Positions 62,682 through 64,000 of a DNA stretch of 64,000 bases are shown here, piece after piece; position 1 is the first letter of the stretch; each line of letters begins with the position of its first letter. The DNA lies in NCBI GenBank assembly GCA_963422275.1, contig OY729418.1:3658001-3722000 (forward strand), read 5' to 3'. This stretch comes from G963422275 sp963422275 (GTDB lineage Bacteria > Pseudomonadota > Alphaproteobacteria > Rhodobacterales > Rhodobacteraceae). Below the pieces are notes generated by a model. It saw nothing but the letters and a program-made list of their open reading frames with translations. It made no database searches and had not been told where the DNA came from. The translations under genes were made by a program, and so were the position numbers.

Positions 62682-64000
62682 TATTCCAGGTGAGGCTGAA
62701 AGTTAAGCCAGCCCTTCAAGGCTCTTTCACCCGCAACCGCATCGGAGAGTCCGGCAGCGTTCTTTGCGAAATCTAGAGGTCCATCCCAGTTGAAATTTCG
62801 ATAGACCGCTCCCAAATGAGCAAAGGGCGGGGACTGCGCGAACAGCTGAAACGTGAGCCGATGCCCCGCATAGTCGGAATTAAGCAGATCTCTCGCGAAC
62901 GCTAGAAGCTTGCGCCTGTCCTCGGCGTCCCAACTCTTGTTTATTGTATAGAACTTTTCCATCCAAGGACCGGACTCAGGGTGCAAGAATGAAGCTGCAT
63001 CTGGTGTCACGCAAATTTGGCCACCGCAAAGCTCGCGCGCAATGTGCATCACATCGTGAAACTGAGAGCATGCATGCACCCTTCCAGTGTAAAGCAATGA
63101 TTGATTGGGCATTAGGAGTCCGCCCGGGCTTGGCTCAGCCAATGCTATTGAGGCTGTTAAGTGGGCGTTTATCCCTTCCCGGTAGACGGCCAGCTTTGCT
63201 AGTTTCTCCTGGACAGCCTGTTGCTTGTCCAGCCCGGTCTGGCGGACATTGAAGAGTGCCGCACCGATAATCAGGTCCGCAACAGCCAAGTTCCGCTGGA
63301 CAAAAGCAAACGCGGAATAGCGATGCAACGTTGCGCGAATGAACATTGCAGCTTTCGTGTGCCTAAGAAAAAGTACATTCTCCCAAGGAATCAAGACATT
63401 ATCAAATACAACCAAGCTGTCCACTTCATCAAACTTGTTGGCGAGTGGGTAATCTTCTGCTGGGGATCTTCCGGCAAAACCAGTGCGGCAGATCATCCTC
63501 ACGCCGGGCGACGATAGATCGCAGATGAATCCCACCGCATAGTCGGAATATGCTTCGTTTCCCCAGTTTGCGATCGTGGGTTTGGTGAAAGCTTGGTTTG
63601 CGTAAGCTGCAGCTGTCTCGAATTTCGCACCCCGCACCACGATGCCCGCATCTGTCTCCTTCACCACGTGAAGAAGCATGTCGGGATCTTGGTCCTGCGG
63701 CGCTTTGGAGCGGTCACCCTTCGGGTCAGTATTTGCAGATACATGGAACGGGTCGGTTTGAACCACCTTGTTTATGTGGTTCTTGATGTTTTCAGAGAAT
63801 TGAGCGTCAACTTCGTTCAACACATCCTGTCCGTCGAAAAGCGACCACATCTCACCGACGGTTTCGTCCCCAACCCTTGTGACGACGCCTCCAATATCAT
63901 CAAAAACTGCGTTTGCTGCACGGCGCTTGTCCCACCAGTCCTTCTGATGCTTGGGAAGGCGCAGTCCAATCGCAAAATCCTCTCCATCCTCCTGATACGT
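62681..64000 (-). CDS. HpaB-type flavin-dependent monooxygenase (5' end off window)
   Basis: The large oxygenase component of a two-component FADH2-dependent hydroxylase of the 4-hydroxyphenylacetate 3-hydroxylase family. 439 codons are visible and the frame stays open to the right edge, so about 60-80 N-terminal residues lie outside. Family blocks include VVRGAKFETAAAYANQ, DEVDSLVVFDNVLIPWENV, YREGINAHLTASI and HIARELCGGQICVTPDAASF. It would hydroxylate an aromatic or heteroaromatic ring with reduced flavin from the downstream fusion protein. The true substrate cannot be read from the sequence. Confidence 0.9.
   Translation of the reverse strand, partial: TYQEDGEDFAIGLRLPKHQKDWWDKRRAANAVFDDIGGVVTRVGDETVGEMWSLFDGQDVLNEVDAQFSENIKNHINKVVQTDPFHVSANTDPKGDRSKAPQDQDPDMLLHVVKETDAGIVVRGAKFETAAAYANQAFTKPTIANWGNEAYSDYAVGFICDLSSPGVRMICRTGFAGRSPAEDYPLANKFDEVDSLVVFDNVLIPWENVLFLRHTKAAMFIRATLHRYSAFAFVQRNLAVADLIIGAALFNVRQTGLDKQQAVQEKLAKLAVYREGINAHLTASIALAEPSPGGLLMPNQSLLYTGRVHACSQFHDVMHIARELCGGQICVTPDAASFLHPESGPWMEKFYTINKSWDAEDRRKLLAFARDLLNSDYAGHRLTFQLFAQSPPFAHLGAVYRNFNWDGPLDFAKNAAGLSDAVAGERALKGWLNFQPHLE

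Noticed and set aside
1..64000. CRISPR array
   Set aside because: No regularly spaced short repeats with unique spacers were seen. All repeats found are IS ends or IS copies.

Overview
The window looks like a chromosomal segment of an alphaproteobacterium, most like Rhodobacterales. The inference rests on gene content and order: a YfgM-like TPR protein, bamB and der in a row; a ccmABCDG run that overlaps pyrC-pyrE; radA-cvpA beside an Mla-type ABC pair, alr and dnaB; a TakP-like TRAP system; potABCD next to a trimethylamine/dimethylamine dehydrogenase homologue. The housekeeping genes are of moderate GC, while the insertion sequences between them are visibly more GC-rich. Almost every interval between host genes holds a live, broken or nested IS, and some host genes are decayed. 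This suggests a lineage in an IS-expansion and gene-loss phase, such as a recent host-associated lifestyle (inference).

Layout. 1-1480: decayed aldehyde dehydrogenase and an IS. 1478-2505: nitroreductase with a coupled small Cys-rich ORF. 2867-3600: old ISAs1-like remnant. 3667-7187: TPR protein-bamB-der. 7186-9143: three layers of IS debris. 9463-16719 (minus): SDR, cvpA, radA, mlaF/mlaE-like ABC genes, alr, dnaB. 17051-17847: IS427-group copy. 17846-22400 (minus): ccmA-ccmB-ccmC-ccmD-ccmG-pyrC-pyrE, with most junctions overlapping. 22785-26473: acnA and a secreted DUF1223 protein. 26575-28060: IS debris. 28185-32620: TRAP transporter dctPQM. 32796-34579: EamA permease and acyltransferase. 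34601-38605 (minus): thiolase, infC, thrS. 39179-39940: alpha/beta hydrolase. 40039-45653: dense IS cluster that includes an IS1595-like transposon with passenger genes. 45686-48214: vsr, an iron-type ABC permease and tRNA-Thr. 48411-53656: IS fragments and a transposon nest in which an IS5-type element is interrupted by both an IS630 and an IS1182 element. 54038-60174: potABCD and a dimethylamine-dehydrogenase-like flavoprotein. 60330-64000 (minus): hpaB-type monooxygenase, flavin-reductase/LysR-domain fusion, RidA and DUF1028.

How the genes work together. The right end joins uptake of a polyamine-like cation (PotABCD) and an amine-dehydrogenase homologue to a divergent four-gene oxidation/hydrolysis cluster. 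That cluster reads as a catabolic unit for a nitrogen-containing (hetero)aromatic or amine compound (inference). The ccm block makes c-type cytochromes and pyrCE makes pyrimidines. The most unusual mobile unit is 41241-43633. It is an IS1595-like element with an 8-bp target duplication that sits exactly in the A6G5 frameshift site of another IS. Its transposase gene is followed, through start-stop overlaps, by a DNA methylase remnant, a PD-(D/E)XK-like ORF and a 49-residue ORF.
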